A stretch of DNA of 37,221 nt from Gammaproteobacteria bacterium (GTDB lineage: Bacteria > Pseudomonadota > Gammaproteobacteria > GCA-001735895), in contig JAIBDO010000005.1 of assembly GCA_024686195.1 (NCBI GenBank), positions 1 to 37,221 of the forward strand, read 5' to 3'. The notes under the pieces were generated by a model. That model had not been told where the DNA came from. It did not search any database and saw nothing but the letters and a program-made list of their open reading frames with translations. This document shows positions 8,502-16,579 of the stretch, piece after piece; within the stretch, counting starts at the first letter, position 1; each line of letters begins with the position of its first letter. Made by a program: the position numbers and the translations under genes.

Positions 8502-9755
8502 TCAACTGTACCCAAGTTCCTGGGTGCAGCCAACATAAGCTTCCATGATCGCAGTCGGATCCTGCATCAGGCGTTGCTTCCACACACCGAGATGAATCCT
8601 GGACTCGATCAGTCCACGCAGCACACCGATGTGCTGGGTCTTGCCAACGCTGCTGGCACCGACCAGGTGGTCACCGTCGAACTGCAGATTGATATACTGA
8701 TATTCCTCCGCATTGTACAACTGCGCACTCTCGCCACCTTCAACACCCATCCATAATCCAAAAGAGCAGGAAATCAGCCCGACAGTATCGAGCACGTTCA
8801 TGTTCAAGGTACCGTGATGGGCGCTACCCTGACCGGCCATGTTGAGCGCGGCAATTCGGCCATGGTCTGCCGCGGTTGGTTGAATAGCCTGCACCTCGTG
8901 TTTACCAGTGGAGAAATCGACACCCTGCGCCACGTCACCGGCGGCATAGATATCAGGCTCACTGGTTTGCATGGAGTGGTCGACAATAATCCCCTGATCC
9001 GTTTTGATACCGGTGCCTTGCAGCAGATCGATATTGGCTTTAACACCGGTTGCGGTAATCACCAGCGCGGCTGACAGCTTGCTGCCATCACTCAAACTGA
9101 CCTCAACCAGTTCACCCTCTGCCGCGGCAATACCATCCACGGTACAGGAACTGTGAACATCGATACCTTCTTTCTTACACCAACTTTCCAGCAGACCACC
9201 GGCATTTTCGTCCAGCATGCGCGGCACCATACGGTTGCCGGCTTCGACGACAGCCAGATTGATTCCGCGCTTGACCAGCGCTTCAAGGATAATACAACCG
9301 ATGAAGCCAGCACCGATCAGAACCACGTTGGAACCAGCTTGAGCCAGGCGGATAATGTTGCGCGCGTTTTCCAGCGTCCAGCAGGAATGCACCTGCGGCA
9401 AATCGAGCCCTGGAATGGGTGGGCTCACCGGATGTGAGCCGGTTGCAATTAACAGTTTGTCATAAGCGCGCGTACTGCCGTCAGCAAGATTAAGCTGTTT
9501 TCCAGCCGCGTCGATCTTGTCCACGCGCTGCTGCACAACTTCAATGTTCTGGGTCTTGAAGTGCTGATCAGGATCGCGCAGATAAGTACCCGACTCACCG
9601 ACGTTGTCGATCAGGTAGTAAGGGATAGCCATGCGCGAATAGGGTGGTTCGGGCTCGTCACCAATAATAGTAATGACTGCATCCGGGTCCGCTTTGCGCA
9701 GAGTTTCTGCCGCAACCACGCCCGCGGGACCGGCACCTATGATGATATGTTGCAT
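8502..9755 (-). CDS. aorC: FAD-dependent NAD(P)H oxidoreductase subunit of AOR (AorC-like)
   Basis: MQHIIIGAGPAGVVAAETLRKADPDAVITIIGDEPEPPYSRMAIPYYL, NVVLIGAGFIGCIILEAL, ATGVKANIDLL, IYAAGDVAQG. Confidence 0.88.
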   Translation of the reverse strand: MQHIIIGAGPAGVVAAETLRKADPDAVITIIGDEPEPPYSRMAIPYYLIDNVGESGTYLRDPDQHFKTQNIEVVQQRVDKIDAAGKQLNLADGSTRAYDKLLIATGSHPVSPPIPGLDLPQVHSCWTLENARNIIRLAQAGSNVVLIGAGFIGCIILEALVKRGINLAVVEAGNRMVPRMLDENAGGLLESWCKKEGIDVHSSCTVDGIAAAEGELVEVSLSDGSKLSAALVITATGVKANIDLLQGTGIKTDQGIIVDHSMQTSEPDIYAAGDVAQGVDFSTGKHEVQAIQPTAADHGRIAALNMAGQGSAHHGTLNMNVLDTVGLISCSFGLWMGVEGGESAQLYNAEEYQYINLQFDGDHLVGASSVGKTQHIGVLRGLIESRIHLGVWKQRLMQDPTAIMEAYVGCTQELGYS

Positions 9756-9776
9756 GATTCAGCACTCTTCAAATTG

Positions 9777-9804
9777 AAAAAACCCCTAACATGAAGCGAG
9801 GGGT
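9777..9804 (-). terminator. Intrinsic terminator between aorB and aorC
   Basis: Minus strand reads ACCCCT-CGCTTCATGTT-AGGGGT followed by TTTTTC; 6-bp stem, 11-nt loop; 22 bp upstream of the aorC start codon. Confidence 0.7.
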
Positions 9805-9860
9805 CGAAGGTTCAGGGTGCCGCTGATTGAGTCTGGTTGAATTTAGGCTGAGCTGAAATC

Positions 9861-9929
9861 GTCCCAAACTCTTTTGAAGTGAGCAGTAATAGCCATCCTA
9901 TTGCTGCGGTCTTCAGAGGAGTTTGGGGC
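9861..9929 (+). other. Long two-segment inverted repeat / candidate structured RNA
   Basis: 19-bp outer stem (9861-9879 with 9911-9929), 3x3 internal loop, 10-bp inner stem (9883-9892 with 9898-9907), 5-nt loop; all positions pair on the + strand if four G-U wobbles are allowed. Confidence 0.65.
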
Positions 9930-9978
9930 AATTTCTGCCAGCGTAAAACAATCATGACTCGATCAGTGGCGCCCTCGA

Positions 9979-11829
9979 TTAGAGTGACAGGCGTTGACGG
10001 GTTTCCTGCGGGATTTTGCCATCCGCAGTCCAGCCCCGTGCTTCGTAATACTGCGGCAGCATTTCGCCCAGTCGATTAACCTGACCCTCGGTCGGACCAC
10101 TCTTGATGATTTCCTTAAGCAGTCGCTTGGGCAACGTGTCGTCATCCGCGGTGAAACCGGCTGCCTCGTTGAACAGACGCTCCATGTTCCAGATGCGCTC
10201 ACCGGTCTCCAGGCAATTCTCCACGCTCCAGTCACCTTCACAGGCGGCGTCGATCTGTGGTGCGATGTTATCCATACCCCAGGCAAAGGTGGTGAACACA
10301 CACAACCCGGCCGAATCGACCAGTGCAGTGGCGTCCTGAAATGCCTTGACCAGTTCCGCCTTGCCATCGGTGTCGTTCATCTCGGTCTTGACTGGAATGC
10401 CCAGCACTTCTGACGCAATGGTGTAACCGCGCAGATGGCAGGCACCACGATTCGAAGTGGCGTAAGCAAGACCGATACCCTGAATGCCACGCGGATCATA
10501 AGCCGGGAATTCCTGGCCCTTGACCGTCATCGACAATTCCGGACGTCCGTACTTCTCACACAGACGCTTGGAGCCGAGCCCCAGATCTGCGGCAAACCCC
10601 TCACCGGTCACGAATTGCTCGGTGATTGCCACAAAAGCCTCGGCATTGCCGAATCTCAGTTCGATACCGCCGGTGTGTTCAGTAGTGATCACGCCATCTT
10701 CGAACATTTCCATCGCCGCAGCCACGGTGCAACCGTAGGTAATCGGGTCCATGCCGTCTTCGTTGCAGAGGAAATTGATATAGGTCAGCGCATCGAGATC
10801 GTCGACTCCGGTATCCGCACCAAGCGCCCAGGCTGCCTCGTATTCGAGACCACCAGAGTTACCCTGATACTGCGGCTTGTCCTTGACCGAGAAGTGCTCG
10901 GGATTGACCGTGGAAATACGTCCACAGGCAATGGTACAGCTGAAACAGGCGCCATTGGTGGTCAGATTGGCTTTGCCGTCGCTTTTGCGTGGCTCGGCCA
11001 TGGCTTCGGCCGAAATATTTTCAGCACCCTCAAAGCCGACGTCGCGCATATTGCGTGCGGGCAGCCCACCGACACCGTTGATAACGTTCATCAACACCTG
11101 GGTACCAAAAGCCGGCAAACCCTGTCCGGTAACCGCATTTTCGGCGAGCACCGCCTTGCCATCATTGGTGGCTGCCATGAACGCTTTGGAGTCATGGACG
11201 TTACCGATACCACCGGTGCCGCGCACCGCGACAGCCTTCAGATTCTTGGACGCCATCACCGTACCCACACCGGAACGGCCGGCGGCACGATGCTTGTCGT
11301 TCATGATTGCCGAATACAGGCAACCGTGTTCGGCAGTTCGACCGATACAGGCGATGCGCAACTGCGGATCCTGGTGGGTCTGGCGCACTATATCATCGGT
11401 TTCCCAGGCAGATTTGCCCCAGAGATGCTCGGCTGAGCGCAGCTCGGCCTTGTCATTCTGGATGTAAAGGTAGACCGGTTTAGCGGACTGACCTTCGAAA
11501 ATAATCATATCCCAACCGGCAAACTTCAGCTCCGCACCAAAAAATCCACCGGAATTGGAGCAGGCGATAGCGCCGGTAAGTGGGCTTTTGCAAATGACGG
11601 AATAGCGACCTCCGGTAGAGGCCATGGTGCCGGTCAATGGCCCGGTGGCCATGATCATTTTATTTTCAGCCCCAAGTGCATCGCAGGCCGGATCGACTTC
11701 TTCGGTCAGGTATTTTGATGCCAATCCACGTTGACCGAGATATTGATTCGCCCACTCCATGTTGAGTGGTTCGGAAGTACAGCTACCGTCTGAGAGATTG
11801 ACTCTCAGTATTTTTCTTGTCCAAGACAT
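9979..11829 (-). CDS. aorB: Tungsten-containing aldehyde:ferredoxin oxidoreductase family catalytic subunit (AorB-like)
   Basis: MSWTRKILRVNLSDG...YLGQRGLASKYL, MATGPLTGT, GRYSVICKSPLTGAIACSNSGGFFGAELKFAGWDMIIFEG, GRSGVGTVMASKNLKAVAV, CFSCTIACGR...LC cluster ligands. Confidence 0.95.
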   Translation of the reverse strand: MSWTRKILRVNLSDGSCTSEPLNMEWANQYLGQRGLASKYLTEEVDPACDALGAENKMIMATGPLTGTMASTGGRYSVICKSPLTGAIACSNSGGFFGAELKFAGWDMIIFEGQSAKPVYLYIQNDKAELRSAEHLWGKSAWETDDIVRQTHQDPQLRIACIGRTAEHGCLYSAIMNDKHRAAGRSGVGTVMASKNLKAVAVRGTGGIGNVHDSKAFMAATNDGKAVLAENAVTGQGLPAFGTQVLMNVINGVGGLPARNMRDVGFEGAENISAEAMAEPRKSDGKANLTTNGACFSCTIACGRISTVNPEHFSVKDKPQYQGNSGGLEYEAAWALGADTGVDDLDALTYINFLCNEDGMDPITYGCTVAAAMEMFEDGVITTEHTGGIELRFGNAEAFVAITEQFVTGEGFAADLGLGSKRLCEKYGRPELSMTVKGQEFPAYDPRGIQGIGLAYATSNRGACHLRGYTIASEVLGIPVKTEMNDTDGKAELVKAFQDATALVDSAGLCVFTTFAWGMDNIAPQIDAACEGDWSVENCLETGERIWNMERLFNEAAGFTADDDTLPKRLLKEIIKSGPTEGQVNRLGEMLPQYYEARGWTADGKIPQETRQRLSL

Positions 11830-11847
11830 GATTCATTACCTCCATTA

Positions 11848-12327
11848 TTACGCGGTGACTTCGGCGGAAGGCAAGCTTTTTGACGCCGAGGCGAGCATGC
11901 GATCGTAACCGGTCCAGTCGGCGTCGATGTAAGTGATGGCGTCGGTCGGGCAGGCAGCAGCACATTGCGGATCACCGCCACAGAGATCGCATTTGACAAC
12001 CTTGCCAGTACTTTGTGAATAATTGATCGTGCCGAACGGGCAGGCGATTGTGCAGACCTTGCAACCAACACACTTATCGTCCGATACCACCTTGGCGCCA
12101 GTGGCTGCATCGATGCTGATCGCATCGACCGGGCAGGCCCGCACACACCAGGCTTCATCGCACTGGGTGCAGGTGTAAGGCGCAAATCTCCCTTCATGAT
12201 GGAAGGTGAAAACCTTGATAAACGATCGTGACGGGTTGAACGTCCCAGTGTGCTCGTAAGAGCAGGCCATTTCACACTGGAGACAACCGGTACACTTGCC
12301 CGGATCGATGTGTAGGGATTTTTGCAT
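11848..12327 (-). CDS. aorA: Polyferredoxin-like electron-transfer subunit with four [4Fe-4S] motifs (AorA-like)
   Basis: CTGCLQCEMAC, CTQCDEAWCVRACP, CVGCKVCTIACP, CDLCGGDPQCAAACP; 18 bp upstream of aorB; GGAGGAT ribosome-binding site. Confidence 0.9.
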   Translation of the reverse strand: MQKSLHIDPGKCTGCLQCEMACSYEHTGTFNPSRSFIKVFTFHHEGRFAPYTCTQCDEAWCVRACPVDAISIDAATGAKVVSDDKCVGCKVCTIACPFGTINYSQSTGKVVKCDLCGGDPQCAAACPTDAITYIDADWTGYDRMLASASKSLPSAEVTA

Positions 12328-12353
12328 TGTATCCTCCGATTATGTCGTTATTG

Positions 12354-12395
12354 CCGTTCCCGCAGCGTATTTCAATTATTGTTCTGCCGGAACGG
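12354..12395. promoter_or_regulatory. Inverted repeat in the aorA upstream/leader region
   Basis: ccgttcc-c-gcag (12354-12365) and ctgc-c-ggaacgg (12384-12395): 11 of 12 arm positions complementary, 18-bp spacer, 26 bp upstream of aorA ATG. Confidence 0.6.
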
Positions 12396-12570
12396 TCCAT
12401 CTCAGGGCGTAAAAATAACACTCTCGCCAATTCATTTATAGCCCTAAAGCACAAATTAGATTGGCAACCCTACTATAATAACCCCTTAAGTGAAAAAATT
12501 TGACGCTACCTCTACCAATCTAGCGGCGTCTATGACTCAATTGACGACTTCAAAGCATTACTGATATTTC

Positions 12571-13836
12571 ATGAATAACAAGATACCCCATCAACCCAGC
12601 TGTGCGGATCCTTTCGAAGAGGACATGATCAGCCTGTCCGAGGCGCTGACGCGAATCGAAGGGCGCGTAGTTCCAGTGCATGCCTGCGAACGCCTGCCCA
12701 TTCGACAATGCCTGAACCGGGTCAACAACGAAGCGGTCAAATCGCCGCTCAATGTGCCACCGTTACCCAATTCGGCAATGGACGGTTATGCGATTGCGAT
12801 CGACAGCCTGGTCGCAGACAGTATTGTCGAACTGGAAGACATTGGCACAGCCTATGCCGGCGTTCCATTTAAGCAGGACTGCGGGCCGGGACAGTGTGTG
12901 CGCATCATGACCGGCGCACTTATACCTGCCGGCACCGATACCGTCGTCATGCAGGAGCAGGTCCAGGTCGGCGCAGATGGCAGGATTCGAATTGATTCCG
13001 ATCATCGCGGCGGCCAGAATATTCGCCAGGCCGGTGAAGACGTACAGCAGGGCGAAGTCGTAATTGAGGCCGGTGTGCGCCTGAGCCCTGCCGACCTCGG
13101 TGTACTGGCCTCACTTGGCCTTTCGCAGCTGCAGGTCAAGCGCAAGCCCGTGGTCGCCTTTTTTTCTACCGGCGATGAACTGATGTCGGTCGGTAAGCCG
13201 CTCGAGCCCGGCATGATTTACGACAGCAACCGCTACAGCCTGTACGGGATGCTGGCACAGCTGCCCGTCGACGTTCTCGACCTCGGCGTGGTGCGCGACA
13301 ATCCCGAAAGCATGCGCGAGGTGCTGGCTGATGCTGCGGAACGGGCTGACCTCATTATCAGCACCGGCGGCGTATCCGTCGGCGAAGCCGACTACATAAA
13401 GCCCGCGCTGGAAGACCTCGGTAACACCGAGTTCTGGAAAATCGCCATCAAACCGGGGCGACCGCTGACCTTCGGCCAGATTGGCAGCAGCATCTTCATG
13501 GGCCTGCCCGGCAATCCGGTGGCGGTGATGGTGACCTTTAGTCAGTTTGTCGCGCCTGCTATCGAAGTATTGTCAGGCGCCAGCATGCGGCCACCGCGAC
13601 TGGTAACAGCACGTTCGCTGGAACGCCTGCGCAAGAAACCCGGGCGTACCGAGTTTCAACGTGGCATAGCCGTCCTCGATGAAAACAACCGATGGCAGGT
13701 CGGCAGAACTGGCAAGCAGGGCTCCGGGATACTAACCTCGATGAGCCGCGCCAACTGCCTGATCGTGTTGCCCGACGACAATGCCGGCGTCGAACCCGGC
13801 GATGAAGTCAGCATTCAGTTCCTCGACTGGGCATAG
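12571..13836 (+). CDS. moeA: Molybdopterin molybdotransferase
   Basis: PPLPNSAMDGYAI, IMTGALIPAGTDTVVMQE, ISTGGVSVGEADYIK, KIAIKPGRPLTFG, GLPGNPVAVMVTF. Confidence 0.95.
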   Translation: MNNKIPHQPSCADPFEEDMISLSEALTRIEGRVVPVHACERLPIRQCLNRVNNEAVKSPLNVPPLPNSAMDGYAIAIDSLVADSIVELEDIGTAYAGVPFKQDCGPGQCVRIMTGALIPAGTDTVVMQEQVQVGADGRIRIDSDHRGGQNIRQAGEDVQQGEVVIEAGVRLSPADLGVLASLGLSQLQVKRKPVVAFFSTGDELMSVGKPLEPGMIYDSNRYSLYGMLAQLPVDVLDLGVVRDNPESMREVLADAAERADLIISTGGVSVGEADYIKPALEDLGNTEFWKIAIKPGRPLTFGQIGSSIFMGLPGNPVAVMVTFSQFVAPAIEVLSGASMRPPRLVTARSLERLRKKPGRTEFQRGIAVLDENNRWQVGRTGKQGSGILTSMSRANCLIVLPDDNAGVEPGDEVSIQFLDWA

Positions 13837-14094
13837 ATGATGGCCAAAATCCTCTATTTTGCGAGTCTTGCGGAAACTCTCGGGTTGAAGTCGGAACAAC
13901 TTGAACTCCCCGTCGATTGCCAATCGGTCGCCGAGCTGGTGGCGCTGCTGCGCACACGTGGCGAGCCATTTGACGGCACCTTTGATGGTGCGACGCGGGT
14001 TCTGGTTGCGGTCAACCAGGAAATGGGGGATAGCGATATGCCAATCGGCGACGGCGACGAAATTGCCTTCTTCCCGCCGGTCACCGGCGGCTGA
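13837..14094 (+). CDS. moaD: Molybdopterin synthase sulfur carrier subunit
   Basis: ILYFASLAETLGLKSEQLELP...VNQEMGDSDMPIGDGDEIAFFPPVTGG; begins immediately after the moeA stop. Confidence 0.92.
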   Translation: MMAKILYFASLAETLGLKSEQLELPVDCQSVAELVALLRTRGEPFDGTFDGATRVLVAVNQEMGDSDMPIGDGDEIAFFPPVTGG

Positions 14095-14225
14095 AACACT
14101 CCGCCAGCTGAACGATCAACCTGAGCGATCGATGAGCGCAGTAACAGCAAATGCCAGATGACTTCTGGCGACACCCGTCATAATATCGAGACCAGATATC
14201 GCAGCAATTCAAATCAGGCGCACAC

Positions 14226-14783
14226 ATGTCCGAACTCGAGCAAATTCTCGCCAGCATCAAATCTGGCGAGTCCACCCAGGCGCTTCGACGCCAGTGGGAC
14301 CCGGCGCAGCAGGGATCTATTGATATCCGCATCGCTGCGGATGGCAGCTGGCATCATGAAGGGCGTCGTTTTCAGCGCGAGGCCATGGTTAAACTGTTCG
14401 CCGGCATTCTGCGTCGTGAGCAGGAAGATTACTACCTGGTAACACCTGTTGAAAAACTGCGCATCGAAGTGGAAGATGCGCCCTTTATCGCCGTACTGGT
14501 CGAGCAGATAGATGCTGACGGCAGCTCTGCGATCGTGTTCACTACCAACATCGGTGAACGTGTCGTTGTCGACCAGGCGCATGGGTTACGCGTCGACATT
14601 GATGAGCGCACACGGGAACCCAGGCCTTACGTTCACCTGCGTGACGGGCTGGAGGCTCTGATCAGCCGTAGCGCATTTTATGAACTGCTTAATCTGGCCT
14701 ACGAAACACAACACGATGGTGGCGCGTACCTCGCGATCACCAGTATGGGACAGGAATTTGAACTGGGAAGTATCGATGACTAA
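14226..14783 (+). CDS. DUF1285 domain protein
   Basis: QGSIDIRIAADGSWHHEGRRFQREAMVKLFAGILRREQEDYYLVTPVEKLRIEVEDAPF. Confidence 0.88.
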   Translation: MSELEQILASIKSGESTQALRRQWDPAQQGSIDIRIAADGSWHHEGRRFQREAMVKLFAGILRREQEDYYLVTPVEKLRIEVEDAPFIAVLVEQIDADGSSAIVFTTNIGERVVVDQAHGLRVDIDERTREPRPYVHLRDGLEALISRSAFYELLNLAYETQHDGGAYLAITSMGQEFELGSIDD

Positions 14784-15696
14784 ACAAACCAAAGGCACAC
14801 ACGAATATCAGGACGATCCGCGCAATGCCACGATCCGGATCGACATCAACGGTGAACTCTTCGCCCGCGAGGAAGCGCGAGTGTCGGTTTTCGACAGCGG
14901 TTTCGTGCTCGGCGACGGCATCTGGGAGGGCTTGCGAGTGCATCACGGCAAGGTGGCATTTCTTGACCAGCATATGGACCGTCTCTACGAAGGTGCCAAG
15001 GCGCTCGATATGGATATGGAAGTAACACCGCAACAACTGCGCGAACGAATTTACCGCGTACTGGAAGAGAACGCGATGCACGAGGGCGTGCACATTCGCC
15101 TGATGGTATCGCGCGGCATCAAAGCGACACCCTATCAGGATCCGCGCATCACCATCACGCCGCCAACCATTGTCATCATTCCCGAATACAAGGAAGCGCT
15201 GCCCGAGACGGCATACAAGGGCATTCGTCTGTTCACGGTTCACGTACGCCGCGGCTATCCCGACGTTCAGGACCCGAAACTCAATAGCCATTCCAAGCTG
15301 AACTGCATCACCGCCTGCATCCAGGCCACCAAGGCCGGAGCCGATGAAGCCCTCATGCTGGACCCCCACGGATTTGTCGCCACCTGTAACTCAACGCATT
15401 TTTTCATCGTCCGCAAGGGTGAAGTCTGGACCTCCACCGGCGACTATTGCCTCGGTGGAATTACGCGCGGCAATGTGATCCAGCTTTGCGAACAGAACGA
15501 CATCCCGGTACGCCAGAAAAATTTCAGCCTGACCGACGTTTATGGTGCCAACGAGGCATTTGTTACCGGCACCTTTGCCGGTCTGGCCCCGGTTGCCGAG
15601 ATCGACGGTCGAGTCATCGGCGATGGTCAACGCGGACCGATGGTGGAAAAACTCCAGCAGCTCTACCTCGCCATGCTGGAGGCCGAGTGCGCCTGA
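14776..15696 (+). CDS. PLP-dependent class IV aminotransferase (BCAT/D-amino-acid transaminase-like)
   Basis: RISVFDSGFVLGDGIWEGLRVHHGKVAFLDQHMDRL-type fold (VSVFDSGF), KLNSHSKLNCI, ADEALMLDPHGFVATCNSTHFFIV, TRGNVI; start MTKQTKG overlaps the DUF1285 stop region by 8 bp. Confidence 0.9.
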   Translation: MTKQTKGTHEYQDDPRNATIRIDINGELFAREEARVSVFDSGFVLGDGIWEGLRVHHGKVAFLDQHMDRLYEGAKALDMDMEVTPQQLRERIYRVLEENAMHEGVHIRLMVSRGIKATPYQDPRITITPPTIVIIPEYKEALPETAYKGIRLFTVHVRRGYPDVQDPKLNSHSKLNCITACIQATKAGADEALMLDPHGFVATCNSTHFFIVRKGEVWTSTGDYCLGGITRGNVIQLCEQNDIPVRQKNFSLTDVYGANEAFVTGTFAGLAPVAEIDGRVIGDGQRGPMVEKLQQLYLAMLEAECA

Positions 15697-15721
15697 CAGT
15701 GGAGCGCCGACACCCCTGCGC

Positions 15722-16468
15722 ATGACATCCTCAGCCACGACAGAACTGCGTTTAGCAATGTGGTCGGGACCGCGTAACATTTCCACTGCGCTGATGCGCG
15801 CCTGGGAAAATCGCGACGATTGCGTGGTCTGGGACGAGCCTCTCTACGGCTACTATCTCGACGCCACCGGCAGCGACCATCCCGGAGCGGCCGACGTAAT
15901 CGCCGACCAGGGCACCGACAGCGATGCCATCATCGCTCGCTGTATCGGAGGCATTCCCGAGGGCAAATCAATCTTCTATCAGAAACACATGACGTTGCAT
16001 CTGCTGCCGCAACTCGATCGCGCGTGGCTCGGTAACCTGGAAAACTGTTTCCTGATTCGAGAACCAGAGGCGGTGATCGCCTCTTATGCTGCGGTACGCA
16101 ACCAGGCAACACTCGCTGACATCGGCTTCGTACAGCAGGCAGAATTGTTTCATCAGGTCGCTGCTATCACCGGGAAACCGCCGCTGGTGATCGATAGCCG
16201 CGATTTCCTGCTCGACCCACGCGCCATGCTGGAAGCGCTATGCGCCAGATTCAAGCTCGACTTCAGCGAAAGCATGCTGCACTGGCCAGCCGGCCCACGC
16301 AGCAGCGATGGTGTCTGGGCACGCTACTGGTACGATTCGGTATGCCGCTCGACCGGCTTTGCACCCTATCGAGATAAAGCATACGACCTCAACGATGCGG
16401 ACCGCAAAATCGCGCGACAGGCTCGCCCCTACTACGACGAGCTATATCCGCACCGTTTAAAACCGTAG
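15722..16468 (+). CDS. Sulfotransferase-like P-loop protein
   Basis: LRLAMWSGPRNISTALMRAWENRDDCVVWDEPLYGYYL (phosphosulfate-binding-loop-like), FLIREPEAVIASY; start at MTSSATTELR. Confidence 0.75.
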   Translation: MTSSATTELRLAMWSGPRNISTALMRAWENRDDCVVWDEPLYGYYLDATGSDHPGAADVIADQGTDSDAIIARCIGGIPEGKSIFYQKHMTLHLLPQLDRAWLGNLENCFLIREPEAVIASYAAVRNQATLADIGFVQQAELFHQVAAITGKPPLVIDSRDFLLDPRAMLEALCARFKLDFSESMLHWPAGPRSSDGVWARYWYDSVCRSTGFAPYRDKAYDLNDADRKIARQARPYYDELYPHRLKP

Positions 16469-16579
16469 TAAAAACGCCTGTGCCAGGCTCGCATTAATGG
16501 AAACTATCTAACATTTTTCGCCTTCCGCCCCTCTGTACATACAGGTACACTGATTTGCACAGCAATCATTATCAGAACC

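Noticed and set aside
9756-9978. Moco riboswitch in the aorC leader
   Set aside because: I could not match the recalled Moco RNA motif by eye; kept only as a check to run, not as a feature
10435-11436. 333-aa + strand ORF opposite aorB
   Set aside because: Lies fully antisense to a clearly recognised AOR coding sequence; composition is low-information and typical of antisense shadow ORFs in this GC range
12461-12479. TATAAT on the + strand with TTGGCA nearby, as a moeA promoter
   Set aside because: Spacer is only about 7 bp, incompatible with a sigma70 promoter; no convincing alternative -35
14737-15369. 210-aa minus-strand ORF opposite the class IV aminotransferase
   Set aside because: Antisense shadow of a recognised gene
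16533-16544. ctgta-ca-tacag palindrome upstream of the MBL-cNMP gene, LexA-box-like
   Set aside because: Spacing is CTGT-N4-ACAG rather than the CTGT-N8-ACAG of gammaproteobacterial LexA sites; short enough to arise by chance
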